From: an uncultured bacterium
Lineage (GTDB): Bacteria; Patescibacteriota; Minisyncoccia; Phycocordibacterales; PALSA-1337
Length of the DNA stretch: 36,186 nucleotides
Direction: 5' to 3'
NCBI GenBank assembly: GCA_903900935.1
Contig: CAIUOX010000042.1
Location: 1-36,186, forward strand
Shown: positions 18,719-26,891 of the stretch, in pieces
Position numbering within the stretch: position 1 is the first letter of the stretch
How the letters are laid out: each line of letters starts with the position of its first letter
Translations under genes and position numbers: made by a program
The notes under the pieces: model-generated
What the model saw: only the letters and a program-made list of their open reading frames with translations
Told to the model about the DNA's origin: nothing
Database searches by the model: none

Positions 18719-20458
18719 ATGTCAGTTCTCGATATACTTATACAAAAGAAGCTGATCTCAAAAGATGATCTGAGTGAAGTACGCAAGCAGATGTCTTCTG
18801 GTGCGACTATTGACGAAGCACTTATTTCTCGTGGAGTAAAACCTGAAGATATTATTATTGCTCGTGGTGAATTTCTCAATATTCCAGTACGTTCTGTTAT
18901 AGAATCTTCAATACCATTTGAGGTTCTTGATTATATTCCAGAAGAGTCAGCTGTACACTATCATTTTGCTCCTCTTGCTATCAAAGATGGTGTACTTGAA
19001 GTTGGTATTGTTGATCCAAACAATATGGAAGCACACGATGCATTGAACTTCCTTGCTGCAAAAAAGAATATTCCTTACAAGGTATTTTTGATTACACTTG
19101 ATGATTTTGGAAAGGTGATTGACGCTTACAAGGGTATGACTGGAGAAGTGTCAAAGGCGCTTTCTGAGCTTGAGACAGAATTGTCTGTTGATACATCTGA
19201 TGTTATGACTAAGGAAGAGCTGAAAGCACAAAATACGCCTACTACCCCTAGAAAAGAAAATGAAAATGCAATCATTATTGAAGATGCTCCAGTCGTCAAA
19301 ATTGTTGCTACTATTGTCCGTTATGCGGTTGAAGGAGACGCTTCAGATGTGCATATTGAACATATGCGTGACAAGATCAGGGTTCGTTTTCGTGTTGATG
19401 GGGTTTTGAATACAAGTCTAGTGCTTCCTCCACAAGTACACTCTGCTGTAGTTGCACGTATCAAGGTGCTATCAAATATGCGCCTCGATGAAAAAAGAAA
19501 GCCTCAAGATGGGCGTTTCACTGCTCGTATTGATAGCCGACGTATCGATTTCCGTGTATCTACGTTTCCATCATATTATGGAGAAAAGGTTGAAATGCGT
19601 ATTCTTGACCAAGCAAAAGGTATTCGTACTCTAGATCAGATAGGTATGTCTCCAGAAAATCTAGTAATGCTTCGTGAAGCTATCAGCAAACCGTATGGCA
19701 TGATCTTGATCACTGGTCCTACTGGTTCTGGAAAATCAACAACACTCTACTCTATCTTGAATGAGATCGACCGCGAAGCATACAATGTTCTTTCACTCGA
19801 AGATCCAGTTGAGTATTCTATCGAAGGAGTGAGCCAATCCCAGGTGCGAGCAGATATAGGATATACATTTGCTGAAGGTTTGCGCACTACCCTTCGTCAG
19901 GACCCTGATATTATCATGGTTGGAGAGATTCGTGACAAAGAGACTGCCAAGCTAGCAGTTCAAGCTGCTCTTACTGGTCACTTGGTATTTTCAACATTGC
20001 ATACCAACAACTCTGCTGGTGTGATTCCTCGTCTCATTGACATGGGAGTTGATCCATATCTCATCGCTCCTACGCTTATTTTGTCAGTCGCTCAGCGTCT
20101 TGTGAGTGTCTTGTGTCCAGGAGGAGGAGAACTCATTCAAGTTGATGGAGGTATAAAGGCTTTGATAGATCGTGAATTTGAAGATCTTCCTGAAAAATAT
20201 CGAAGCAAAATAGCCATTGGAGATACGATGTATAGAATTAAACCAACACCTGATTGTCCGAAGGGAACTCGTGGACGCATGGCGGTCTTTGAGATGTTCA
20301 AGATGGACAAAGAAATTGAAGAAGTAATGGGAAAGTCTCCTACAGAAAATGAGATTATGAAGGTACTACGTAGCAAAGGCATGCTTACTGTCAAGAATGA
20401 TGCAATCCTCAAGGCATCACAAAAAATTATTCCATTTGAAGAAGTAACAAAACTTTAA
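18719..20458 (+). CDS. pilB: Type IV pilus extension ATPase PilB
   Basis: N-terminal MshEN domain; GPTGSGKSTTLYSILNEID, Walker B IIMVGEIRDKETA, VFSTLHTNN. Confidence 0.93.
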   Translation: MSVLDILIQKKLISKDDLSEVRKQMSSGATIDEALISRGVKPEDIIIARGEFLNIPVRSVIESSIPFEVLDYIPEESAVHYHFAPLAIKDGVLEVGIVDPNNMEAHDALNFLAAKKNIPYKVFLITLDDFGKVIDAYKGMTGEVSKALSELETELSVDTSDVMTKEELKAQNTPTTPRKENENAIIIEDAPVVKIVATIVRYAVEGDASDVHIEHMRDKIRVRFRVDGVLNTSLVLPPQVHSAVVARIKVLSNMRLDEKRKPQDGRFTARIDSRRIDFRVSTFPSYYGEKVEMRILDQAKGIRTLDQIGMSPENLVMLREAISKPYGMILITGPTGSGKSTTLYSILNEIDREAYNVLSLEDPVEYSIEGVSQSQVRADIGYTFAEGLRTTLRQDPDIIMVGEIRDKETAKLAVQAALTGHLVFSTLHTNNSAGVIPRLIDMGVDPYLIAPTLILSVAQRLVSVLCPGGGELIQVDGGIKALIDREFEDLPEKYRSKIAIGDTMYRIKPTPDCPKGTRGRMAVFEMFKMDKEIEEVMGKSPTENEIMKVLRSKGMLTVKNDAILKASQKIIPFEEVTKL

Positions 20459-20550
20459 ACAGTCAGTATTTTTTATTTTACTCCCCGTAAGACTAGTTGG
20501 GGTGTGGCATGTTATATTCAATGTGGATAACATCAGCCTGATTTTTCCTG

Positions 20551-20556
20551 TATAAT
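20551..20556 (+). promoter_or_regulatory. -10 TATAAT 6 nt before receiver-domain gene
   Basis: TATAAT-AGATAT-ATG. Confidence 0.7.
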
Positions 20557-20562
20557 AGATAT

Positions 20563-20967
20563 ATGTCTGATGCTATTCAAAAGAAGATCTTATGTATTGA
20601 TGATGACCGATTCCTTCTAGATATGTATGCTCTCAAATTTACCAAGGCTGGGTACCAAGTCAAGACATGTGATTCGACGCTTACCGCTCTCAAGATGATC
20701 AAGGAAGAAGGATATCAGCCAGATGTTATTACATGCGATATTGTGATGCCTGGAATGGATGGTTTGTCTCTTGTAGATGTACTACGCAAAGAGAATCTTG
20801 CTTCAAAAGCGGTGATTATAATGCTTACCAATCAGGGTACATCTGACGATGTTGCCAATGCGAAAAAATTGAATGTTGATGGATATATAGTCAAAGCAAC
20901 AGCTATTCCTTCGGAAGTGTTGGCAGAAGTTGAGAAAATTACAGCAAGTAAAAAATATAATCAATAA
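20563..20967 (+). CDS. Stand-alone receiver-domain response regulator (PilG/PilH/CheY-like)
   Basis: KILCIDDDRFLLDMY, DVITCDIVMPGMDGL, IIMLTNQG, GYIVKA. Confidence 0.9.
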   Translation: MSDAIQKKILCIDDDRFLLDMYALKFTKAGYQVKTCDSTLTALKMIKEEGYQPDVITCDIVMPGMDGLSLVDVLRKENLASKAVIIMLTNQGTSDDVANAKKLNVDGYIVKATAIPSEVLAEVEKITASKKYNQ

Positions 20968-20972
20968 TACGT

Positions 20973-22031
20973 ATGGATTACAAAAAAGAAATTCAAGATT
21001 TGGTGGATCTAGTCATCAATCAAGGTGCGTCAGATCTTCATTTGTCAGCAGGAAGAACACCTTTTGTTCGCATATCTGGTAGTCTTATTCCTTTGATGAA
21101 GCGTAAGGTGATCAGTGTTGAGGATATGAATGGTTTTTTTACAGCACTCGTTTCTGAACAGACAAAAAGCATATTGAATAAAGAGAAAAGTGCAGATTTT
21201 TCATATTCTCTTGAGAATGCTCGTTTTCGTGGCAATGCATATTTCCACCAAGGAAGCCTGTCAATTGCACTACGCCTGATTCCAAAAAATATTCGTACAC
21301 TTACTCAACTCAATTTACCACCGATTCTAGAATCGTTCACTAGAAAGGCGCAAGGTTTTTTTATAGTCGTTGGTCCAATAGGCAATGGAAAGACTACTAC
21401 GCTCGCAACATTGATTGATATGATCAACCAAACACGTTCTGCTCATATATTGACTATTGAAGATCCTGTTGAATATATGTTTGAATCAAAAAAGTCAATT
21501 ATTGATCAGCGAGAAGTTCGTGTTGATACTCCAGACTTCCAGAGTGCATTGACCGCTATGTTCCGTGAAGATATAGATGTGGTGATGTTGGGAGAGATGC
21601 GTGATATCAATACAATAGGAACTGCTGTAACTGCAGCGGAGACTGGCCACTTGGTCTTTTCAACTCTCCATACCAACAATGCTGCACAGACCATCAATCG
21701 CATTATTGATTCATTCCCACCAAATCAGCAAGATCAGATTCGTATACAGCTTGCAGGATCTTTGAATGGTATTTTCTCGCAACGTCTTATTCCACGTATA
21801 TCTGGTGGTCTTATTCCTGCATATGAATTACTTATAAATAACAATGCAGTTGCAAATCTAATTCGCGAAAAACGTATTCACGAGATTAATACCATCATTG
21901 AGACAAGCTCTCAGGAGGGTATGATTGATATGGATCGTTCATTGGCAGAATTGGTCCGCGCAGGAGAGATTACTGTTGAGAGTGCATATGTGCATTCTCA
22001 AAATCCAAAAACATTAGAACGACTTATATAA
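20973..22031 (+). CDS. pilT: Type IV pilus retraction ATPase PilT
   Basis: GASDLHLSAG, GPIGNGKTTTLATLIDMIN, VVMLGEMRDINTIGTAVTAAETGHLVFSTLHTNNA. Confidence 0.92.
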   Translation: MDYKKEIQDLVDLVINQGASDLHLSAGRTPFVRISGSLIPLMKRKVISVEDMNGFFTALVSEQTKSILNKEKSADFSYSLENARFRGNAYFHQGSLSIALRLIPKNIRTLTQLNLPPILESFTRKAQGFFIVVGPIGNGKTTTLATLIDMINQTRSAHILTIEDPVEYMFESKKSIIDQREVRVDTPDFQSALTAMFREDIDVVMLGEMRDINTIGTAVTAAETGHLVFSTLHTNNAAQTINRIIDSFPPNQQDQIRIQLAGSLNGIFSQRLIPRISGGLIPAYELLINNNAVANLIREKRIHEINTIIETSSQEGMIDMDRSLAELVRAGEITVESAYVHSQNPKTLERLI

Positions 22032-22037
22032 ACTATT

Positions 22038-23249
22038 ATGTTATTCAATTACGAAGCTCTTGATGAGGCTGGCGTTCAAAAAACTGGATCAATTGATGCA
22101 GTTAATGTTGAAGTTGCCATTTCTTCTTTGCAGAGGCGTGGTTTGGTGCTCGCTTCAATAAAAGAGGCTCAAGGCGCAAGATCTATACTAACCAAAAATA
22201 TTGCCTTTTTTGAGCGTGTACCGATGAGAGATATAGTGATATTGTCTCGCCAATTGGCAACATTGTTCCAAGCTCAAGTTTCTGCATTGCGCGTGTTCCG
22301 TCTATTGAGTTCTGAAACAGAGAATCGCATATTAGGAGAGAAGCTTGAAATAATCGCTGATGATTTGCAGAGTGGAAACTCAATCTCGGCATCTCTTGCG
22401 AAGCATCCAAAGATCTTTTCTGAATTCTATATAAACATGGTAAAAGCCGGTGAAGAATCTGGAAAACTTGATGAGACATTTGTTTATTTGGCTGATTATC
22501 TGGAGCGTTCTTATGAGCTATCGTCAAAAGTCAGAGGTGCTCTTATATATCCAGCATTTATAGTTGTCACATTCGTAGTTGTTATGATACTTATGTTTAC
22601 TATGGTTATTCCGAAAATCAGTGAGATAATGACGCAATCTGGTCAAGAAATTCCAATATATACACAAATTGTCCTTGGTATTAGCAACTTCTTGGTTAGT
22701 TATGGCTTTATACTTTTGGGTATATTTGTAATTGTGGTCTTTGTAGTTATTCGATTCATTAGAACTCCTGTTGGACGCCTCGCATTTGATCAATTCAAGA
22801 TCTCTATTCCTTATGTAAGTACACTCTTTCGCAAACTATATCTTTCACGTCTCGCTGATAATATGGCGACCATGCTTGGCTCAGGTATCCCAATGGTAAG
22901 AGCACTAGAATTAACGTCAAATGTTATCAATAATAAAATATACGAGGGTATTTTGACCGAAGCAGTCTCAGCAGTCAAAGGAGGAAAGACTTTATCAGAG
23001 TCGCTTTCCAATAATCCACGCCAGATTCCAGGAATTATGACGCAGATGATGAAAGTGGGTGAAGAGACTGGTGAAGTTGGTACTATCTTGAAGACAGTCT
23101 CACGCTTCTATTCTCGTGAAGTTACCACAGCTATCGAATCTATCGTTTCACTTATTGAGCCACTTATGATTGTGCTACTTGGTGGTGGAGTTGCTGTATT
23201 GCTTGCATCTGTGCTTATTCCTATATACAACATCGCTTCAAGTCAGTAA
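22038..23249 (+). CDS. pilC: Type IV pilus inner-membrane platform protein PilC
   Basis: Two GspF/PilC domains: SRQLATLFQAQVSALRVFRLL and SRLADNMATMLGSGIPMVRALELTSNV. Confidence 0.92.
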   Translation: MLFNYEALDEAGVQKTGSIDAVNVEVAISSLQRRGLVLASIKEAQGARSILTKNIAFFERVPMRDIVILSRQLATLFQAQVSALRVFRLLSSETENRILGEKLEIIADDLQSGNSISASLAKHPKIFSEFYINMVKAGEESGKLDETFVYLADYLERSYELSSKVRGALIYPAFIVVTFVVVMILMFTMVIPKISEIMTQSGQEIPIYTQIVLGISNFLVSYGFILLGIFVIVVFVVIRFIRTPVGRLAFDQFKISIPYVSTLFRKLYLSRLADNMATMLGSGIPMVRALELTSNVINNKIYEGILTEAVSAVKGGKTLSESLSNNPRQIPGIMTQMMKVGEETGEVGTILKTVSRFYSREVTTAIESIVSLIEPLMIVLLGGGVAVLLASVLIPIYNIASSQ

Positions 23250-23274
23250 CATATCGAGGTCAGACCTCGATATG
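23250..23274. repeat. REP-like palindrome copy 1 (11-bp stem, CAG loop)
   Basis: CATATCGAGGT-CAG-ACCTCGATATG immediately after pilC stop. Confidence 0.92.
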
Positions 23275-23317
23275 CTGTTATCCACACCTTATAAATCCTT
23301 GATTTTTGGAGGGGTGC

Positions 23318-23323
23318 TATAAT
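23318..23323 (+). promoter_or_regulatory. -10 TATAAT (extended TGC) upstream of the major pilin, 7 nt before an ATG opening a 10-codon ORF
   Basis: TGC-TATAAT-AGTATCA-ATG. Confidence 0.65.
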
Positions 23324-23330
23324 AGTATCA

Positions 23331-23363
23331 ATGACTCTTTATATGAGTTTGTTACATTATTAA
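23331..23363 (+). other. Putative leaderless uORF MTLYMSLLHY* ahead of the major pilin
   Basis: ATG ACT CTT TAT ATG AGT TTG TTA CAT TAT TAA placed exactly as other leaderless starts in this window. Confidence 0.4.
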
Positions 23364-23394
23364 AGATATTAATATTTATAAGTAATTTCATACT

Positions 23395-23928
23395 ATGAAA
23401 AAGAATTTACATAACAAGGTAGGAGGTTTCACCCTTATCGAATTGCTCGTCGTTATCGCTATTATCGGTATTTTGAGTTCAGTTGTGTTGGTTAGTTTGA
23501 GTACAGCAAGAAATAAGGGTGCAGGAGCAACAGTAAAAGCAGATTTGTCAGGAATTAGATCTCAGGCAGAAATTGCATATAGTAATGTAGGTTGTTATGC
23601 TGCTTCTGGTACTACTTGTAGTGGAACAGTCCCTGCGGCAGTTGCTTTAGTTGCTTGCCCAACAACAGGATCGAGTGTCTTTGTGGATACCACTGTCGCA
23701 GCTCAAATTGCGGGTGCAATTAAAGCTAATGGATCTTACGCCGCTTGTTCGTCAACAGCTGGTGGTACTGCATGGGCAGTCGCAGCCCTCCTTCCAGGAG
23801 GAGTCGCAGCCACCGCTGATTCTGGATGGTGTGTTGATAGTACAGGAAAGTCAAAATCAATCAATGTTGCCACCATCGATCAGGCAGGTATAATAGCCGA
23901 AGTTTCTTCTGGTGCTTGTGTTGAATAA
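23395..23928 (+). CDS. pilA: Major type IV pilin
   Basis: MKKNLHNKVGGFTLIELLVVIAIIGILSSVVLVSLSTARNKG; Cys-containing C-terminal half. Confidence 0.9.
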   Translation: MKKNLHNKVGGFTLIELLVVIAIIGILSSVVLVSLSTARNKGAGATVKADLSGIRSQAEIAYSNVGCYAASGTTCSGTVPAAVALVACPTTGSSVFVDTTVAAQIAGAIKANGSYAACSSTAGGTAWAVAALLPGGVAATADSGWCVDSTGKSKSINVATIDQAGIIAEVSSGACVE

Positions 23929-23947
23929 TTAAGTATCGATTTTCTCC

Positions 23948-23976
23948 AACCACCCCGCTTCCCGCGGGGTGGTTTT
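23948..23976 (+). terminator. Rho-independent-like terminator after the major pilin
   Basis: AACCACCCCGC-TTCCC-GCGGGGTGGTT followed by TT. Confidence 0.75.
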
Positions 23977-23988
23977 GCGTATGGGTTA

Positions 23989-24020
23989 GTCGAGGCCTGA
24001 CCTCGAGGTCAGGCCTCGAC
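23989..24020. repeat. REP-like palindrome copy 2: perfect 32-bp palindrome overlapping the 3' end of the transposase ORF
   Basis: GTCGAGGCCTGACCTC|GAGGTCAGGCCTCGAC, two fused inverted REP units. Confidence 0.93.
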
Positions 24021-24587
24021 ATTTATTTTCTTAGTTATAATGCTAGTTTGAGGTCTTATTGTTCCCAGATAATCCATATAGCTCGAGTGTGTATATTTCT
24101 TTGAATATTCTATGGCTTGTTGCAGATATTCAGTTTTTGCAGTTTTCATGAGTTCTGGTTCTTCAATTCCATAGGGATTCAAGTGTATATATTGGATGAG
24201 ATATCTCAAATAATCATCATTATCAACATGTTTTTCTTTATATGCACCTTGAAATATGGTTCCCGAATGATCATACTTTTTGTTGTAGTACATCACGTAG
24301 GCGGTGCAGAGTTTGCGCATAAATATTTCAATACCATTTTTAGTCTTTTCAACTAATCCCAAGTGAAAGTGATTGGGCATCAAACAGTAGGCGAATATGT
24401 TGACGAGGTCTGACCTCGGGCAAGAGAACATCTGGTCGGGCTTCATTCTTTTGAAACTAAGTTTTGATGTATTATTTGCAAGATATAGTAAAGCTATAAA
24501 CCGCCAATAATCACTTCCGTCAAGGAATATGGGTGCCTTGTGCGCTCCACGATTGTATATATGGTAGTGTTCATTTTGTATGTGCAT
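24009..24587 (-). mobile_element. REP-associated tyrosine transposase (RAYT / TnpA_REP, Y1 HUH family), CDS
   Basis: MHIQNEHYHIYNRG..., HUH motif NHFHLGLVEK, catalytic-Tyr region YLIQYIHLNPYG. Alternative start 24632 (MVDLGRGQ) would make palindrome 4 coding; the track's start at 24860 overlaps the second pilin and is unlikely. Confidence 0.87.
24404..24418. repeat. REP-like palindrome copy 3, inside the transposase CDS
   Basis: CGAGGT-CTG-ACCTCG; encodes part of SCPRSDLVN. Confidence 0.9.
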
Positions 24588-24597
24588 AAAGTTTGGT

Positions 24598-24622
24598 TTG
24601 GCCGAGGTCTGACCTCGGCCAA
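24598..24622. repeat. REP-like palindrome copy 4, directly 5' of the transposase start
   Basis: TTGGCCGAGGT-CTG-ACCTCGGCCAA. Confidence 0.92.
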
Positions 24623-24690
24623 GATCTACCATATCATCTCCAAATGAATATATAATAAAAAAAGAATCAAACCCTGATGAAGATTGTTGA

Positions 24691-24705
24691 CGAGGTCTGA
24701 CCTCT
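24691..24705. repeat. REP-like palindrome copy 5 (one terminal mismatch)
   Basis: CGAGGTCTGACCTCT. Confidence 0.85.
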
Positions 24706-24728
24706 AACACCTCGCAGAGATGGTGTGA

Positions 24729-24734
24729 TATAAT
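24729..24734 (+). promoter_or_regulatory. -10 TATAAT (extended TGA) 7 nt before second pilin ATG
   Basis: TGA-TATAAT-TCTAGCC-ATG. Confidence 0.7.
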
Positions 24735-24741
24735 TCTAGCC

Positions 24742-25344
24742 ATGAAAACTAATCTATCATCCGTCGAGGTCAGACCTCGGGCAAATCGCGCCTTTACTCT
24801 CATAGAACTACTGATTGTAGTTGCCATTATTGGCATACTTACCGCCGCTGTTATGGTCAATTTTAGTAGCGCAAAGTCAAAATCTAGAGATGGTAAGAGA
24901 GTATCAGATTTGGGAAATATACAGCTTGCATTGACACAGTATTTTGATCGATGTCGAGAATATCCATCTCCTATAAATACTGGACTTGCTACATTTGATT
25001 TGAGTGCTGATTGTCCAAATATTTCAACTCAGACGGTAACTTTTGGAGATTATATAGGAACTATTCCTGTAGATCCTATAAATAATAGTACCTATAAATA
25101 CGAATATGCGGTCAATACCGCCAAGAATGCTTTTCTTCTTCGCACTACCCTTGAAAATAGTTCGTCAGTGCTTACTGATAGTTTTGATAATACTGCAGCC
25201 AGTCGTCTTGGAAATCAGTTTTTTGTTGATGTAGAAGATCCATTACCACCTATATTTGATAGTTTTACTTTAGGGTCATATGAATGTCCAGACGTGAATA
25301 TTGCTCCAAAGCTATATATTTATTGTCTTAGTTCAAAATTTTAA
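24742..25344 (+). CDS. Type IV prepilin-like protein with REP-derived leader peptide
   Basis: MKTNLSSVEVRPRANRAFTLIELLIVVAIIGILTAAVMVNFSSAKSKSRDGKR. Confidence 0.9.
   Translation: MKTNLSSVEVRPRANRAFTLIELLIVVAIIGILTAAVMVNFSSAKSKSRDGKRVSDLGNIQLALTQYFDRCREYPSPINTGLATFDLSADCPNISTQTVTFGDYIGTIPVDPINNSTYKYEYAVNTAKNAFLLRTTLENSSSVLTDSFDNTAASRLGNQFFVDVEDPLPPIFDSFTLGSYECPDVNIAPKLYIYCLSSKF
24765..24779. repeat. REP-like palindrome copy 6, inside the second prepilin leader
   Basis: CGAGGT-CAG-ACCTCG. Confidence 0.92.
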
Positions 25345-25350
25345 TAATAT

Positions 25351-26154
25351 ATGGATATTTTTTCAATTATATTTTCATTCATATTCGGTACTATTATTGG
25401 AAGTTTCTTGAATGTCGTGTCATTACGTTTCAATACAGGGGTTGGCATCAATGGTCGCTCCAAATGTATGTCATGTGGTGAGACTTTGACGTGGAAAGAG
25501 CTTGTACCATTATTCAGTTTCTTTATTCAGAAAGGTGCATGCAAGAAATGTAAGAGTAAGATTTCATGGCAATATCCGTTGGTAGAGTTTATTGCTGGTG
25601 GAATATTTGTTTTGATTTTTCTAACATTTCCTCCAAATGATTCATTAACAACATTTGTTACCTTATTACAGATGATAATTGCGTGTATTTTGCTCGTCAT
25701 TACAGTTTATGACGTGAAGCATAAGATAATTCCAGATCAGTTCTCATATGCATTTTCAGGACTTGCTATGGTTGGTCTTTTTGTTGGGGGTACTTCGTGG
25801 TTCCATGTACCATCGATGTCTGCGCTTCTTGCAGGACCTATACTGGCGGCCCCTTTTGCTCTAATGTGGCTCATATCAAAGGGAACATGGATGGGTCTTG
25901 GTGATGCAAAACTCGCATTGGGTATTGGGTGGCTTCTTGGAATCAGTGCAGGAATAAATGCGCTTATCTTGTCGTTTTGGATTGGTGCCGTATTGAGTGT
26001 GCTATGGCTTTTTGTGGTCTACAAGAAATTCAAGCCAAAGACAGAGATACCTTTTGGGCCATATCTCATACTTGGTATGTATCTTGTATTGTTGTTTCAT
26101 GTGCAGGTATTTGATTTTAATTTACTCAAAGAGATAATAATGTCATATTTCTAA
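25351..26154 (+). CDS. pilD: Prepilin peptidase / N-methyltransferase
   Basis: CMSCGETL...CKKCKSKISWQYPLVE, TVYDVKHKIIPDQ (catalytic Asp), GLGDAKLALGIGWLLG (catalytic Asp). Confidence 0.93.
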   Translation: MDIFSIIFSFIFGTIIGSFLNVVSLRFNTGVGINGRSKCMSCGETLTWKELVPLFSFFIQKGACKKCKSKISWQYPLVEFIAGGIFVLIFLTFPPNDSLTTFVTLLQMIIACILLVITVYDVKHKIIPDQFSYAFSGLAMVGLFVGGTSWFHVPSMSALLAGPILAAPFALMWLISKGTWMGLGDAKLALGIGWLLGISAGINALILSFWIGAVLSVLWLFVVYKKFKPKTEIPFGPYLILGMYLVLLFHVQVFDFNLLKEIIMSYF

Positions 26155-26191
26155 TAGCTAAGAAATGTAGGTCTAGAGGAGATTTTTAATG

Positions 26192-26197
26192 TATAAT
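26192..26197 (+). promoter_or_regulatory. -10 TATAAT 8 nt before ATG 26206
   Basis: TATAAT-AGTAGGCA-ATG. Confidence 0.65.
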
Positions 26198-26205
26198 AGT
26201 AGGCA

Positions 26206-26889
26206 ATGCAGTTATTACGTTCTATTTTTAGCCACCAGTCACTGAGAACTCTTCCAAATAGAAGACGTGCTTTTACTCTCGTTGAGCTTATTGTGACGGT
26301 TAGTATATTTGCATTTATTACATCTTTAGTTATTTCAAAATATGGCAACTTCAATCAAAATGTATTACTTACGAATTTGGCATATGATATGGCACTGACA
26401 GTCAGAACAGCACAGACATTTGGTGTTAGTGTTAAGACTACAGATTCTATTGGAAATAATTGTTATATGTCGTCAAATCCTTTTCAGTGTGTATATGGAA
26501 TTCACTTTGACTCCCAAATAAATACTGGTTTCATACTCTATTCTGTTCCAATTGCGATTAAAAATATATATCATTATCAGGGGCAACCATATGATATAAA
26601 TAAATATACGCTCAAAAGTGGTGTGATATCTAATATATATACATGTACTAATTCGAGCAATTCTCTTACTCCTGATACTAATCCAAATTGTACAGCCATG
26701 GTATCTGGGTCGTCTATTGATATTTATTTTAAGAGGCCAGATTCAAGTTCTCATATATGCAGAGTTATTTCTGATGTCGAAAATTGTACGTGGTCGAGTG
26801 CATATATAAAGATAGGAAATAGTAATAATCCAACCAACTATCGCTGGGTGGTCGTGTTCCAAAATGGTCAAATCTCAGTACAAGATTAA
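26206..26889 (+). CDS. Pseudopilin (GspH/FimT-like)
   Basis: RRRAFTLVELIVTVSIFAFITSLVISKYG. Confidence 0.82.
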   Translation: MQLLRSIFSHQSLRTLPNRRRAFTLVELIVTVSIFAFITSLVISKYGNFNQNVLLTNLAYDMALTVRTAQTFGVSVKTTDSIGNNCYMSSNPFQCVYGIHFDSQINTGFILYSVPIAIKNIYHYQGQPYDINKYTLKSGVISNIYTCTNSSNSLTPDTNPNCTAMVSGSSIDIYFKRPDSSSHICRVISDVENCTWSSAYIKIGNSNNPTNYRWVVVFQNGQISVQD

Positions 26890-26891
26890 TT

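Noticed and set aside
20522-23286. Replication origin based on DnaA-box-like 9-mers
   Set aside because: Only two perfect boxes about 2.8 kb apart, no dnaA/dnaN neighbourhood and no AT-rich unwinding cluster seen.
23250-24779. CRISPR array as explanation for the repeated palindromes
   Set aside because: Spacing is irregular (about 75-740 nt), copies are palindromic cores with differing flanks, lie within genes, and no cas genes are present.
24633-24860. Track extension of the transposase ORF to 24860
   Set aside because: The added N-terminus is antisense to the second prepilin and its promoter; typical RAYT N-terminus begins at MHIQNEHYHIYNRG (24587), possibly 24632.
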